64,000 nucleotides of DNA, taken from assembly GCA_965197865.1 (NCBI GenBank), contig CBDANZ010000004.1:248001-312000 (forward strand). Direction: 5' to 3'. The translations under genes and the position numbers were made by a program. This document shows positions 17,318 to 25,704 of this stretch, in pieces (position 1 is the stretch's first letter; every line of letters begins with the position of its first letter). The notes beneath the pieces are model-generated. The model ran no database searches. It saw only the letters and a program-made list of their open reading frames with translations, and was not told where the DNA came from. The stretch comes from CBDANZ01 sp965197865 (GTDB lineage Bacteria; Acidobacteriota; Vicinamibacteria; Vicinamibacterales; CAVVIG01).

Positions 17318-17884
17318 ATGCTCACTAGCCAGACCGCCAGAGGACCAGAACTCGTTGATGGAGAATGGATTACGTTTCCAGGCGGCGAGCTTGAAGGCAG
17401 ACGCCCTAAGGCGCTGTGTCTCGCCTGTCGAGAGGCCCTCAGGCGTGAGGCCCCTAGATGCGGGGAGGCCCGCGCCCGCGCACTTTGCTTCCAGTGCTAT
17501 CACAGGGGTCTGGCCCGCGAGCGCGCGCTTCAAGCGGCGGGTCAGCTCGATACCGCGTCCACGGCCCGTTTTCAATTCACGCTGCCCTTCGAGCCGGTGA
17601 ACCTCGCCCGCCTCGAGCGGTTGCGCGGCGAACGCGCCAGCGCGCGCGCGGCCACGCAGAATGGGACCGGCCGCTTCGTGGACCAGGGGCGACACGCGCA
17701 AATTGCGGCGCGGCGCGCGCTGCGGGAGATTACCAGAGGTCTTCGCGCCCGGGGCGCCGGATTAGCAGCGCAGACTGCGCCGGAACATGCGCGGAGGCGA
17801 GAGCAGGAGTCGATCGCCTCGGCCATCCACGCCGCAGAGCTCCAACTCCCGGAGTCGTGGCTGGCGTTTGTCGTGTCGCGATAG
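17318..17884 (+). CDS. Conserved-looking hypothetical protein with two CxxC pairs
   Basis: 188 residues from ATG 17318 (MLTSQTARGPELVDG). Two closely spaced cysteine pairs, CLAC and CFQC, near residues 35-68, suggest one structural zinc site. The rest is Arg/Ala-rich and probably helical. No signal peptide or membrane segment is seen, and the function is unknown. The gene ends 28 bases before the presumed rmuC start on the same strand. Confidence 0.6.
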   Translation: MLTSQTARGPELVDGEWITFPGGELEGRRPKALCLACREALRREAPRCGEARARALCFQCYHRGLARERALQAAGQLDTASTARFQFTLPFEPVNLARLERLRGERASARAATQNGTGRFVDQGRHAQIAARRALREITRGLRARGAGLAAQTAPEHARRREQESIASAIHAAELQLPESWLAFVVSR

Positions 17885-17912
17885 CGGGCCGCATGAGATA
17901 CTTCTTGCTAGA

Positions 17913-19250
17913 TTGCCCTTGGAATTGTCATTCGTCATCGCCCTTACGCTTGGGTTCGCTGCTGGAGCGCTCGTCGGGTGGCTGGCGTCGCGCTCGTCGC
18001 AGGGCCGCCTCCAGTTCGAACTGGAAAAAGAGCGCGTCGTTCACGCGGAGCGGTTGAAGGCGTATCACCAGGCCGAGGCGCGGCTGCGCGAGGCGTTTAA
18101 GTCGATGAGCGCCGAGGCGCTGCAGACGAACAATCGCTCCTTCCTCGACTTGGCTGAAACGCGTCTGCGCGAGGCCCGCGCCGAAACCACGGCCGACATC
18201 GATGCGCGCCGGAAGGCCATCGAGGCTCTCGTGGCGCCGCTGACGAAGGTGCTCGAGCAAGTGGACCACGAGTTGAAGGATTCGGAGCGGCGGCGCATCG
18301 AAAGCGGCGCGGCGCTCATGGAGCGCATCGCCTCGCTCGACACGCTCGGCCGCGACCTACGCGGCGAAACCGCTCGGCTCGTGGACGCGCTCAAGCGGCC
18401 CGGCGTCCGCGGCCGCTGGGGCGAGCTCCAGCTCAAACGCGTCGTCGAACTCGCCGGCATGCTCGAACGCTGTGATTTTGACGAGCAGCAGACCATCACG
18501 GCAGTCTCGTCCGGGTCGGAACGGGACCAGGGAGACAGAGGTGACAGAGCGCGCCGGATGCGGCCCGACGTCGTCATTCACCTTCCCGGCGGCAAGCACG
18601 TCGTCGTCGATGCCAAGGCGCCGCTCGACGCGTATCTGAAAGCGCTTGAGGCGCCCGACGAGGCGGCGCGTCAGACGCTGCTGGCCGACCATGCGCGCCA
18701 GGTCCGGACGCACCTTACGCAGCTCTCTGCGAAAGACTACGCCGCCAACGTGTATCCCAGTCCCGAGTTCGTCGTCATGTTCCTGCCGGGCGAGATGTTT
18801 TTCAGCGCCGCACTCGAACAGGATCCGTCGCTCATCGAGTTCGGTGTGGAGCTGCGGGTCATTCCCGCCAGCCCGACCACGCTCATCGCGTTGTTGCGAG
18901 CGGTGGCGTACGGCTGGCAGCAGGAAGCGATGGAGGAGAACGCGAGGAAGATCAGCGAGCTGGGACGCGGCCTGTACGACTCGGTCCGCGTGCTGGGCGG
19001 CCATTTCGACGCGCTCGGCAGCCGCCTCAGATCGGTTCTCGAGTCTTATAACCAGGCGGTCGGATCGCTCGAAGGCAACGTTCTCGTGAAGGCACGCAAG
19101 TTTAAGGAGCTTCAGACGGCCAATGGCTCTGACGAGATCAAGCCGCTCGAGCCGATCGACCGCGTCCCACGCATGCTGCAGGCGCGCGAGCTGACCGATG
19201 CGCTGCCATTCGCCGAGTCCACGCTCGGGGCACCCGAGATTGGCGACTAG
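17913..19250 (+). CDS. rmuC: DNA recombination protein RmuC
   Basis: About 445 residues. An N-terminal membrane anchor (VIALTLGFAAGALVGWLA) is followed by a coiled coil and the RmuC nuclease-like domain with GRWGELQLKRVVELAGM, RPDVVIHLPGGKHVVVDAKA and PASPTTLIALLRAVAYGWQQ. RmuC limits inversions between short inverted repeats. A stretch between the E-Q-Q-T block and RRMRPDV (reading SERDQGDRGDRAR) is not typical of the family and looks like an in-frame insertion of repeat DNA. The start is uncertain: TTG 17913, 17919 and 17925 are all possible just after the upstream stop. Confidence 0.9.
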   Translation: MPLELSFVIALTLGFAAGALVGWLASRSSQGRLQFELEKERVVHAERLKAYHQAEARLREAFKSMSAEALQTNNRSFLDLAETRLREARAETTADIDARRKAIEALVAPLTKVLEQVDHELKDSERRRIESGAALMERIASLDTLGRDLRGETARLVDALKRPGVRGRWGELQLKRVVELAGMLERCDFDEQQTITAVSSGSERDQGDRGDRARRMRPDVVIHLPGGKHVVVDAKAPLDAYLKALEAPDEAARQTLLADHARQVRTHLTQLSAKDYAANVYPSPEFVVMFLPGEMFFSAALEQDPSLIEFGVELRVIPASPTTLIALLRAVAYGWQQEAMEENARKISELGRGLYDSVRVLGGHFDALGSRLRSVLESYNQAVGSLEGNVLVKARKFKELQTANGSDEIKPLEPIDRVPRMLQARELTDALPFAESTLGAPEIGD

Positions 19251-19267
19251 GTTCAGCTGACATTGGG

Positions 19268-19549
19268 GTGTCCCATTACTCCGTGTACGTCGTGTATCTG
19301 CGCGACCCAAGAGGTGATGGGAAGGCCGGGTACTACGTCGGCATGACCGGGCTTTCGCCGGGCCGGCGGTTTCAGAACCACAAGCAGGGTGTCAAGGCCG
19401 CGCGCGTCGTGAGGCGGTTCGGTGAGCGGCTCGTGCCGAAGCTGTACGCGCACTTGAACCCGATGTCTTTCGAAAAGGCGAAACAATTGGAGGTGATGCT
19501 GGCTGACAGCCTGCGCAAGCGCGGGTTCGTCGTGTTCGGCGGGCATTGA
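19268..19549 (+). CDS. GIY-YIG nuclease-like small protein
   Basis: 93 residues. The pattern VYVVYLRDP, GYYVGMTGLSPGRRF and HKQGVKAARVVRRF matches the GIY-YIG fold (Y-V-V / Y-Y-V-G, Arg on helix 1), with the C-terminal glutamate possibly in LEVMLADSLRKRGF. Small stand-alone GIY-YIG proteins (UPF0213 and relatives) have unclear roles. GTG 19268 begins 17 bases after rmuC. It is probably cytoplasmic. Confidence 0.7.
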   Translation: MSHYSVYVVYLRDPRGDGKAGYYVGMTGLSPGRRFQNHKQGVKAARVVRRFGERLVPKLYAHLNPMSFEKAKQLEVMLADSLRKRGFVVFGGH

Positions 19550-19604
19550 TACCAAGGGGCTTGTGACGTGCTAGCATCCCTGGTTGTCCGGCGGAACGAA
19601 CCAC

Positions 19605-19642
19605 CTGGGATCAATCAGATCATCTGGGATCAATCAGATCAT
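19605..19642 (+). repeat. Perfect 19-bp tandem duplication
   Basis: CTGGGATCAATCAGATCAT occurs at 19605-19623 and again, immediately adjacent and identical, at 19624-19642, just ahead of the orphan signal-peptide sequence at 19657. It looks like recent slippage or a duplication at a recombination junction. Confidence 0.85.
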
Positions 19643-19656
19643 GAGGAGAGCTCGTT

Positions 19657-19746
19657 GTGCACACTCGTTCTCTTCTGGTCGTCCCCGTGGCATCCGCCCT
19701 TGTCAGCATATGCGCCGTGCTCACCCAGTCGCTCGCACGGGCACAG
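19657..19746 (+). pseudogene. Orphan signal-peptide fragment of a truncated exported protein
   Basis: GTG 19657, preceded by GAGGAGA, starts a textbook signal peptide (MHTRSLLVVPVASALVSICA, then VLTQSLARAQ). The frame then runs into sequence that belongs to the 3' end of the opposite-strand gene at 19755. Translation would continue to 19893 without recognisable content. I read it as the 5' end of a gene whose body was lost. Confidence 0.45.
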
Positions 19747-19754
19747 CCCCCCCC

Positions 19755-20066
19755 CTATCGATTAGAGTCGCCGCGGCGGACCTTCTCGATTTTCGCGTCG
19801 CGTTCGGACGATAGTCGCTCGCGGTCGCGGCGATATCCTTCTTCGAGCGCGGCGTGTTCGCCTGGATCGAGCGTCTTGCCGAGCTGCGAATGATGAAGCA
19901 CTTCCTGCTCTGCGATCTTCGAGTCGTAGAAATTGCGAACCTCCGCTATCGCGGCCTTTTGTGCATCGGTCAGCGGGCGCCACTCGACTCCGGCGGCCTC
20001 GTCGCTCTTCCGGAGGCGCTCCATCGCGAGGTCGTACGCCGATTTCAAGGACTTCTCGTCGACCAT
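19755..20066 (-). CDS. Hypothetical protein, charged coiled-coil
   Basis: 103 residues from ATG 20066 (MVDEKSLKSAYDLAMERLRK). The protein is highly charged and probably helical throughout: PLTDAQKAAIAEVRNFYDSK and a Glu/Arg-rich C-terminus (YRRDRERLSSERDAKIEKVR). No signal peptide, membrane segment or known catalytic motif is visible. The frame opens 17 codons further upstream, but Met-Val-Asp-Glu is the better start by composition. Function is unknown. Confidence 0.65.
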   Translation of the reverse strand: MVDEKSLKSAYDLAMERLRKSDEAAGVEWRPLTDAQKAAIAEVRNFYDSKIAEQEVLHHSQLGKTLDPGEHAALEEGYRRDRERLSSERDAKIEKVRRGDSNR

Positions 20067-20170
20067 CCCAGGCTCGCTATCATGCTGCCACAGCGGCGCG
20101 GCAGGTCCAAAGAGCAAACAATGCGGTGCCTTCTGGGCTGCTGATCCCTTAAACTGCCGGCGCGCGACAC

Positions 20171-20682
20171 AGCGTGCCGCTGCCGCCAGCCGACCTGTTT
20201 CATGAGTTCGTTTACTCGTCGGTGCTCTCTCCAGGGCTGTACGTGCTCGACCCGGGTGCGGCGATCATCGACAAGATGGCGGAGTTCCCGCCAGACTAGG
20301 AAGACGACGACCGCAGATCCGGAAGGCGATTCCTGGCGCACGTGGTGGCTCAGGGCTTGCTTCCGACGTGATCGGACACACGACCGGGCGCCGTACTACG
20401 CCATCGCGTGCTCTGGGAGCCGTGCGGCTGCAGCGGCGGGCGGCGGCGCACAAGACACGCGATCGGCCGAGGGTTCGTGATGCACTGCGACAACGGCCGT
20501 GTGGTGTTCCGCGTGTCGACCTTCGTCGCAAAGTGTTCGGCGCCGGCATTGCGAACGCGTGGTACCCGAAAAGCTACGCCGGCAGTGACGTCGTTCGCGA
20601 AGGGTTTGTCGGCGTCGGCGCCAACGCGGGCGTAAACATCCTCCGCGAGTTCGGATCAGATGCGGATGATCGGGATGAAATG
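20171..20682 (+). pseudogene. Remnant of a conserved hypothetical protein, several frameshifts and stops
   Basis: Consecutive pieces in different frames line up into one protein: PLPPADLFHEFVYSSVLSPG and LYVLDPGAAIIDKMAEFP, stop, EDDDRRSG, RRFLAHVV, then RHAIGRGFVMHCDNGRVVFR, then VFGAGIANAWYPKSYAG and GFVGVGANAGVNILREFGSD. The IANAWYP...LREF pattern is one I associate with exported or outer-membrane hypothetical proteins of Acidobacteriota. There are at least three frame changes and a stop within 500 bases, so this is a decayed gene. The original function is unknown. Confidence 0.5.
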
Positions 20683-20695
20683 AGTGGACGTGCCC

Positions 20696-20989
20696 ATGCT
20701 GATTCACATGGTGTGTTTCAAGTACAAAGCTGAAGTCGCCGAGGCAGTACGGAGTGAGCATCGCGAACGGCTGCGCGACCTGGCTGGGATTGACGGCATC
20801 ATCGATCTCAGGGTTGGCGCCGACCTTGTCCGCTCGCCTCGGTCGTACGACACAGGCCTCGCCGTGAAGTTTCGCGATCGTGCCGCGTTGGACGCCTACC
20901 AGAAGAACCCGACGCATGTCCCCGTCGTCCAGCTTGGCACCGCCTTGTGTGACTCCATCGTCGCCGTGGACTTCGAAAGTGATAAGTGA
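20696..20989 (+). CDS. Dabb-family stress-responsive alpha/beta-barrel protein
   Basis: 97 residues from ATG 20696 (MLIHMVCFKYKAEVAEAVRS). It matches the ferredoxin-like Dabb fold: an N-terminal strand with His, a central DLRVGADLVRSPRSYDTGLA and a terminal HVPVVQLGTALCDSIVAVDF. GTG 20684 is an alternative start, but family proteins begin at Met-Leu-x-His. The domain usually dimerises; the function is generally unassigned. It is flanked on both sides by gene remnants. Confidence 0.85.
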   Translation: MLIHMVCFKYKAEVAEAVRSEHRERLRDLAGIDGIIDLRVGADLVRSPRSYDTGLAVKFRDRAALDAYQKNPTHVPVVQLGTALCDSIVAVDFESDK

Positions 20990-21037
20990 GAGCTTGGAAG
21001 TCAAACGGACTCGGACTGACGCCTGGAGGTGGCCATA

Positions 21038-21544
21038 TTGAAGCGCATGATGGCAGGTCTAGGATCTGTGCTACGCCTGTTCTCGTGATCGGGTTGCTGC
21101 TGGCCCGGGGCGCGGTCGCGCCCGAAGCACAGATCGGAGGACGACGATCACAGGCCCACGAGAGCAGTTGCGCGGCTACGTCCTGCTCTCGGATCAACCG
21201 GACTTCCTCACGGCGACGAAGTTCGTGAACATCCCCATCAGGGGGCGCGTGGTCGTGCATCGCGCGACAGCGCCCTCCATGGTGGGGGAGAGGCTTATCA
21301 CTCCGGATCGTACGTGGTGACTGCTGCGCAGCCGTGCTGCACGCACGTAATGGGCATGTTCGAGCCGCAGAATCACCCGAACGACTTCCCATATCCGGGC
21401 GGTCCGCCGCCGGCGCCGGACGACGTGGCGTGCTACACCCTCGCGTACGCGAGGGGCCTGAAGTTCGATCAGATCCTCGACGGGTTCGACTGTCCATTCG
21501 AAAGACTCGCTGATGTCGCGTCCCGCCGCCGGCCGGCCGCCTGA
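21038..21544 (+). pseudogene. M14 zinc carboxypeptidase remnant
   Basis: A signal-peptide-like hydrophobic run (PVLVIGLLLARGAVAPEAQ) near 21070-21130 is followed directly by C-terminal sequence: RGYVLLSDQPDFLTATKFVN, VVVHRATAP, and after a frameshift near 21290 GSYVVTAAQPCCTHVMGMFE and PQNHPNDFPYPGGPP. The HRATAPF...AGSYVV...MFEPQ.HP.....PGGPP pattern is the C-terminal region of exported M14 peptidases. The catalytic domain (H-x-x-E, H) is missing, so a large internal deletion joined the ends. Confidence 0.6.
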
Positions 21545-21746
21545 CCGAGACGCTCGTCTCGCAGCAGCAGAAATTCCGTCTAGAGACCGTCTTGTCACTT
21601 GACACCGATCGCAGGGCGCGACACCTGGGCAGCCTCGCCTCGCTTCCCGAAACAATCGCCGCGCGGACCCTCCTCGTGTATCACCTCGCCAAACAGTGGC
21701 CAATGATGGGCGCGTTTCTTCGACGCCCTGGGCGTCAGGCTTCTTC
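21541..21746 (+). pseudogene. Unidentified gene fragment
   Basis: An open stretch reading LTETLVSQQQKFRLETVLSL, SLPETIAARTLLVYHLAKQW and PMMGAF, then a frameshift before LDALGV. The sequence looks protein-coding and soluble, but I cannot name the family. It is cut on the left by the M14 remnant and on the right by the histidine-kinase remnant on the other strand. Confidence 0.3.
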
Positions 21747-22290
21747 AACCTTGACGATCGGCAGCAGTACCTCGAAGGTCGTCCCCTGGTTGGGTGCGGT
21801 CGTGAAGGTGACCGTGCCGCCGGCCTCCCTGGCAATGCCGTAGACGATCGAGAGGCCGAGGCCGGAGCCTCTTGCCGGATCCTTGGTCGAGAAACACGGC
21901 TCGAACACCTGGTGGCGCAGCGGTGGATCGATGCCGACGCCCGTGTCTCGGACGGCGATGCGCCCGTAGCGACCAGGCCGAATCTCGAAGTACTTCGCCT
22001 CGCCACCCCCGCCGACCTCCATGGTGTCCACCAGCACGTCAATGGTCCCGTCCTCGGGTAGTGCGTCCCGCGCATTGACGACGAGGTTCATCACGATCTG
22101 CTCGATCTGGCCTGGCTCCACCCGGGCCATCGGTGCGGGCCCCTCCGTGCGCAGCCGCAGGACTACATCGAGGGTCAGGCGCTGCAGGATGGGCTCGAAG
22201 GCTCGCACAACGGCATGCACGTCGAGCACCTTCGGCTCGACCGCCTGCCGACGGCTGAAGGTCAGCAGCTACCTGGTGAGCAAGGCGCCG
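21735..22290 (-). pseudogene. Histidine kinase C-terminal fragment (HATPase domain)
   Basis: The minus strand reads LLTFSRRQAVEPKVLDVHAV, the N-box IVMNLVVNARDALPEDG, G1 RDTGVGID, FSTKD and G2 GSGLGLSIVYGIAREAGG, ending at 21735. This is the ATP-binding domain of a PAS-type sensor kinase. The sequence upstream of about 22290 is lost, including the phosphoacceptor histidine. A TAG at about 22267 replaces the Gln usual in LTRQLLTFSR. It is non-functional. Confidence 0.8.
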
Positions 22291-22309
22291 CGTTTCACGG
22301 GGACGAAAT

Positions 22310-22475
22310 CACGGATAAGATTGACGAGAGACGGCAGGGGATCGTGGACTCGTGGCCCTCGGACGTAGACGACGCGGCCGCGCGAGCTGACTGGGGCTTT
22401 CAACCCGCCTACGATTTCGATCGCGCGTTCCGCGAGTACCTTATCCCGACGATCAGCCTCTACTACAAGCGATGA
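22310..22475 (+). pseudogene. C-terminal fragment of an NAD-dependent epimerase/dehydratase
   Basis: The frame ending at TGA 22473-22475 reads DERRQGIVDSWPSDVDDAAA, RADWGFQPAYDFDRAF and REYLIPTISLYYKR. This is the C-terminus of short-chain epimerases related to L-threonine 3-dehydrogenase/UDP-glucose 4-epimerase. The Rossmann domain and the catalytic YxxxK are absent. The fragment abuts the kinase remnant on the opposite strand, marking a rearrangement joint near 22290-22310. Its stop overlaps the thrB start. Confidence 0.7.
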
Positions 22476-23422
22476 TGTCCGTCACTGCCTTCGCGCCCGC
22501 GACCGTGTCAAACGTCGCGTGCGGTTTCGACGTTCTCGGCCTTGCGCTCGAAGCGCCGGGCGACGAGGTCACGGCGTGCTTCGTGGCAGGCAGCGCGCCG
22601 GGCGTCGTCATCGAAGATATCGCCGGGGATGGCGGACAGCTGCCGCGCGCCGCGGCCTGCAATACCGCGAGCGTAGCGGCGCTGGCACTCCTGACGGAAG
22701 TCGGGGAAGCCCGTGGCGTGTCGCTCAGGATCAGGAAGGGACTGCCGTTGTCGAGCGGTCTTGGCGGCAGCGCGGCGAGCGCGGCGGCCGCCGTCGTGGC
22801 GGTGAACGCCCTGGTGGGGGCGCGCGCGTCGGTCGAGACGCTGATCGCCTGCGCGCTTGAAGGCGAGCGGCTCGGCGCAGGCTCGGCGCACGCCGACAAT
22901 GTCGCACCATGCCTCTGCGGCGGCTTCGTGCTCGTCCGGCGGCCCAGCCCACCGGATGTGCTGAAGCTGCCCGTGCCGGCCGGCTTGACCGCCGTCGTCG
23001 TCCACCCGAATCTGGAGATCAAGACGGCGCGGGCCCGGGCGCTCCTGGGCGACACTGTGCCCCTCGCCGCCGCCGTCCAGCAGTGGGCGAACCTCGGCGC
23101 GCTCGTCGACGGACTGCACCGTGGCGATTTTGCTCTGATCAGCCGAGCGCTCGAAGACACGATTGCCGAGCCCCGGCGCGCGTCGCTTGTGCCGGGGCTG
23201 GCCGCGATCAAGCAGGCTGCCGTCGAGGCAGGCGCGCTCGGCTGCAGCCTCTCGGGGTCTGGCCCCTCGCTCTTCGCGCTGTGTGCGAGCCGAGCCATCG
23301 CGTCGAGGGTCGCTCAGGGGATGAAGGCGTCAGTCGGCGCCGAAATGGGCGGCGATCCGCAGACCTACATTTCGCCGATTGCTCCCGAGGGCGCCCGCGT
23401 GCTCTCCACATGCGCTTCGTAA
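22472..23422 (+). CDS. thrB: Homoserine kinase
   Basis: GHMP-family kinase, 316 residues. It phosphorylates homoserine to O-phosphohomoserine in threonine synthesis (cytoplasm, ATP). Motif 1 is FAPATVSNVACGFDVLGLAL, motif 2 the glycine-rich LPLSSGLGGSAASAAAAVVA, and motif 3 GALGCSLSGSGPSLFALC. ATG 22472 and 22475 are adjacent; either is possible. The 3' end overlaps thrC by 13 bases, so translation is coupled and the two steps to threonine are co-expressed. Confidence 0.96.
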   Translation: MMSVTAFAPATVSNVACGFDVLGLALEAPGDEVTACFVAGSAPGVVIEDIAGDGGQLPRAAACNTASVAALALLTEVGEARGVSLRIRKGLPLSSGLGGSAASAAAAVVAVNALVGARASVETLIACALEGERLGAGSAHADNVAPCLCGGFVLVRRPSPPDVLKLPVPAGLTAVVVHPNLEIKTARARALLGDTVPLAAAVQQWANLGALVDGLHRGDFALISRALEDTIAEPRRASLVPGLAAIKQAAVEAGALGCSLSGSGPSLFALCASRAIASRVAQGMKASVGAEMGGDPQTYISPIAPEGARVLSTCAS

Positions 23423-24810
23423 CCACGCTTCGACAGGGCGAGCGCCCGAGCGCGTCCGGCGTGTCGTTTCATCAGGCGCTCGTCGAAGGCCTGGCGCCTG
23501 ACGGCGGGCTGTACGTGCCCGAGTCCATCGAACGGTGGTCGGACCGCGAACTAGAGCGGCTGCCGGACCGCACGCTGACCGAGATTGCCTACCGCACCTT
23601 GCGGCCATACACGCGCGGGGAGATGGACGCGACCGCTTTTGAAGCGGTCGTCGTTGAGGCGTTGAATTTTCCGATCCCGCTCGTCGAAGTGGAGCCGGGG
23701 ATCTACGCGCTCGAGCTGTTTCGCGGACCGACGCTTGCATTCAAGGATGTGGGCGCGCGCACGATGGCGCGGCTGATGGCCGCGCTCGATACCGGCGATC
23801 GGCCGCTCACCGTGCTGGTCGCTACTTCCGGCGACACGGGCAGCGCCGTGGCGCATGCCTTCCACCGCGTTCCTCACACGCGCGTCGTCGTGCTCTATCC
23901 AGAGGGGCGCGTCAGTCCCACGCAAGAAGCGCAGCTGACCATGTTCAACGCGGAAGGGGGGAACGTGCGGGCGTACGCAGTGGCCGGGAGCTTCGACGAG
24001 TGTCAGCGTCTCACACGAGAGGCGTTTGGAAACGCGCGGCTGCGCAGGCGGGTGCGGCTGACCTCGGCGAATTCAGTGAACATCGGGCGGTTGTTGCCGC
24101 AGATGGTCTATTACTTCCACGCCGTCGCTGCGCTGGGCCGCGCCCATCCGGACGTCGTGCAGACCTTGAGGCCTGCCGGTTCCGGTGTCGGACACGCAAA
24201 CGGAGAGATCGTCGTGTGCACGCCGTCGGGCAACTTCGGCAATCTCACGGCCGGGTTGATGGCCAAGCGCGCCGGGCTGCCGATCCTGCGGTTTGTGGCC
24301 GCAACCAACGTCAACGACGTGGTGCCGGAGTACCTTTCTACGGGGAAGTTTGTGCCGCGGCCGTCTGTGCGGACGATCGCCAACGCGATGGACGTTGGCA
24401 ACCCGAGCAACTTCGAGCGTATGCGCTGGTTGTATAGCGATAATCTGGAAGCGATGCGGCACGACGTTGTCGGCAGTCGTCACCGAGACGAGGAAGTGCG
24501 CGAAACGATGAGGCGGGTCTACGAAACACGGGGCTATCTCCTCGATCCGCATTCAGCCATCGCGTACCTGGGTCTTTGGAGGTACGTGTCGACCCTCTCG
24601 GGCGCGGCGTCCAGCTTCGGCCTGACGGCCAGGCCAGCCGGAATTTTTCTTGCCACGGCGCATCCTGCAAAGTTCCGCGAGATCGTCGAGCCGATTATCG
24701 GCTGTCCCATTGAGACGCCCCCACTCCTGGCTGAGGCGCTCGCGCAGCCGCGGCACATTCTGCGCATGGACGCGTCGCCCGACGCGGTCGGCGAGGCGCT
24801 TGGTGGCTGA
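23410..24810 (+). CDS. thrC: Threonine synthase
   Basis: PLP-dependent fold-type II enzyme, 466 residues, converting O-phosphohomoserine to threonine. The N-terminal block is FVTTLRQGERPSASGVSFHQ, GLAPDGGLYVPE is typical of class I threonine synthases, and the PLP lysine is in GPTLAFKDVGARTM. The phosphate-binding loop is ATSGDTGSAVAHAF. ATG 23410 was chosen because the family N-terminus starts there, overlapping thrB. The stop overlaps the next small gene, extending the operon. Confidence 0.96.
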   Translation: MRFVTTLRQGERPSASGVSFHQALVEGLAPDGGLYVPESIERWSDRELERLPDRTLTEIAYRTLRPYTRGEMDATAFEAVVVEALNFPIPLVEVEPGIYALELFRGPTLAFKDVGARTMARLMAALDTGDRPLTVLVATSGDTGSAVAHAFHRVPHTRVVVLYPEGRVSPTQEAQLTMFNAEGGNVRAYAVAGSFDECQRLTREAFGNARLRRRVRLTSANSVNIGRLLPQMVYYFHAVAALGRAHPDVVQTLRPAGSGVGHANGEIVVCTPSGNFGNLTAGLMAKRAGLPILRFVAATNVNDVVPEYLSTGKFVPRPSVRTIANAMDVGNPSNFERMRWLYSDNLEAMRHDVVGSRHRDEEVRETMRRVYETRGYLLDPHSAIAYLGLWRYVSTLSGAASSFGLTARPAGIFLATAHPAKFREIVEPIIGCPIETPPLLAEALAQPRHILRMDASPDAVGEALGG

Positions 24811-25087
24811 CGAGGATCCTGAGCGCGTCGAAGGGTCGAAAGGCCCGTTCCGCTACCGGGCCGAGGTCTTGAGCGCGCTCGGGCGCCACGGCGTTCGCCC
24901 GACACCAGGCACTTCGCCAGAGCTCGTGCGCGGGTTCGTGCGTGATTTGTACAAATGCGAAATTCGCGCACTGCGTGAGCGGTATCTTAGGCACGAGTTT
25001 CCCAAGAAGGAATACGGGGAGCGGGTCGACACGCTGCGCAGGCAGTACCCGGTCCTTGCGCTGTTGCCGCAGCAGATGTTGGAGTAG
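24803..25087 (+). CDS. Small hypothetical protein coupled to thrC
   Basis: 94 residues from GTG 24803, overlapping the thrC stop by 8 bases. It contains GVRPTPGTSPELVRGFVRDL and YKCEIRALRERYLRHEFPKK followed by a basic helix and VLALLPQQMLE. It is basic, soluble and helical, and looks like a conserved protein, but I cannot name a family. The overlap suggests translation coupled to threonine synthase. A palindrome begins immediately at its stop. Confidence 0.65.
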   Translation: MADEDPERVEGSKGPFRYRAEVLSALGRHGVRPTPGTSPELVRGFVRDLYKCEIRALRERYLRHEFPKKEYGERVDTLRRQYPVLALLPQQMLE

Positions 25088-25108
25088 CGCGACCCTTTCA
25101 GGGTCGCG
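25088..25108. repeat. Perfect palindrome CGCGACCCT-TTC-AGGGTCGCG
   Basis: A 9-bp stem with a TTC loop lies directly after the thrC-linked gene. A second, weaker palindrome (AGGCCTGAAAGGGCC) follows. The same core appears, as reverse complement with a GAA loop, at 49106-49130, so it belongs to a dispersed family. Confidence 0.75.
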
Positions 25109-25143
25109 GCGCGCAGGCCTGAAAGGGCCGCACTACAGTAGGC

Positions 25144-25646
25144 ATGATCACCATCGAAATTCGTGAGCCTGGGGGACCTGACGTGCTGACGCCCGTCGAG
25201 CGGCCTAGGCCGCGGTCCAGCTCGCGCGCGCGTTCACCTATCGTCAGGTCGATTTCGTAGGCGCCGTGGGCGAAGTCACGGGCGGACGCGGCGTGGACGT
25301 CGTACTCGACATGGTCGGCGGTCAGTACCTGCAGGGAAACATCGAGTCGCTCGCCATGGAGGACCGCCTGGTGCAGATCGGCCAGCTCGGAGGCCCCACG
25401 GCCGAGATCAATATGACTCCCGTCCTGCAGCGGGGGGTTTGGATCACCGGATCGACGCTTCGCCCGCGGTCGGTGGCGGAGAAGGCGGCGGTCGCTCAGG
25501 CCGTTCACCAGAACGGCTGGTCGCTTTTTGAGTCGGGCGGGATCCGCGTGCTGGTTCACGCCACGCTCCCGCTAGGCGAGGCGGCCGAGGCGCCTCGCGT
25601 GATGGAGTCGAGTACGGACATTGGCAAGCTCGTGCTCGTCGTTTGA
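25144..25646 (+). pseudogene. Quinone oxidoreductase (MDR family) remnant with internal deletions
   Basis: ATG 25144 gives the family N-terminus ITIEIREPGGPDVLTPVERP. The next pieces are AAVQLARAFTYRQVDF, from the middle of the nucleotide-binding domain, then GEVTGGRGVDVVLDMVGGQY, LQGNIESLAMEDRLVQIGQL and the C-terminus LPLGEAAEAPRVMESSTDIG. The substrate domain and the coenzyme-binding glycine loop are missing and the frame changes. This is deletion, not sequencing noise. It resembles zeta-crystallin/PIG3-type NADPH:quinone reductases. Confidence 0.75.
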
Positions 25647-25704
25647 GCGCGTGCGGCCACAGCGACACCACGAAAGACGCGGACGCTTACTATATCATCG
25701 TCGG

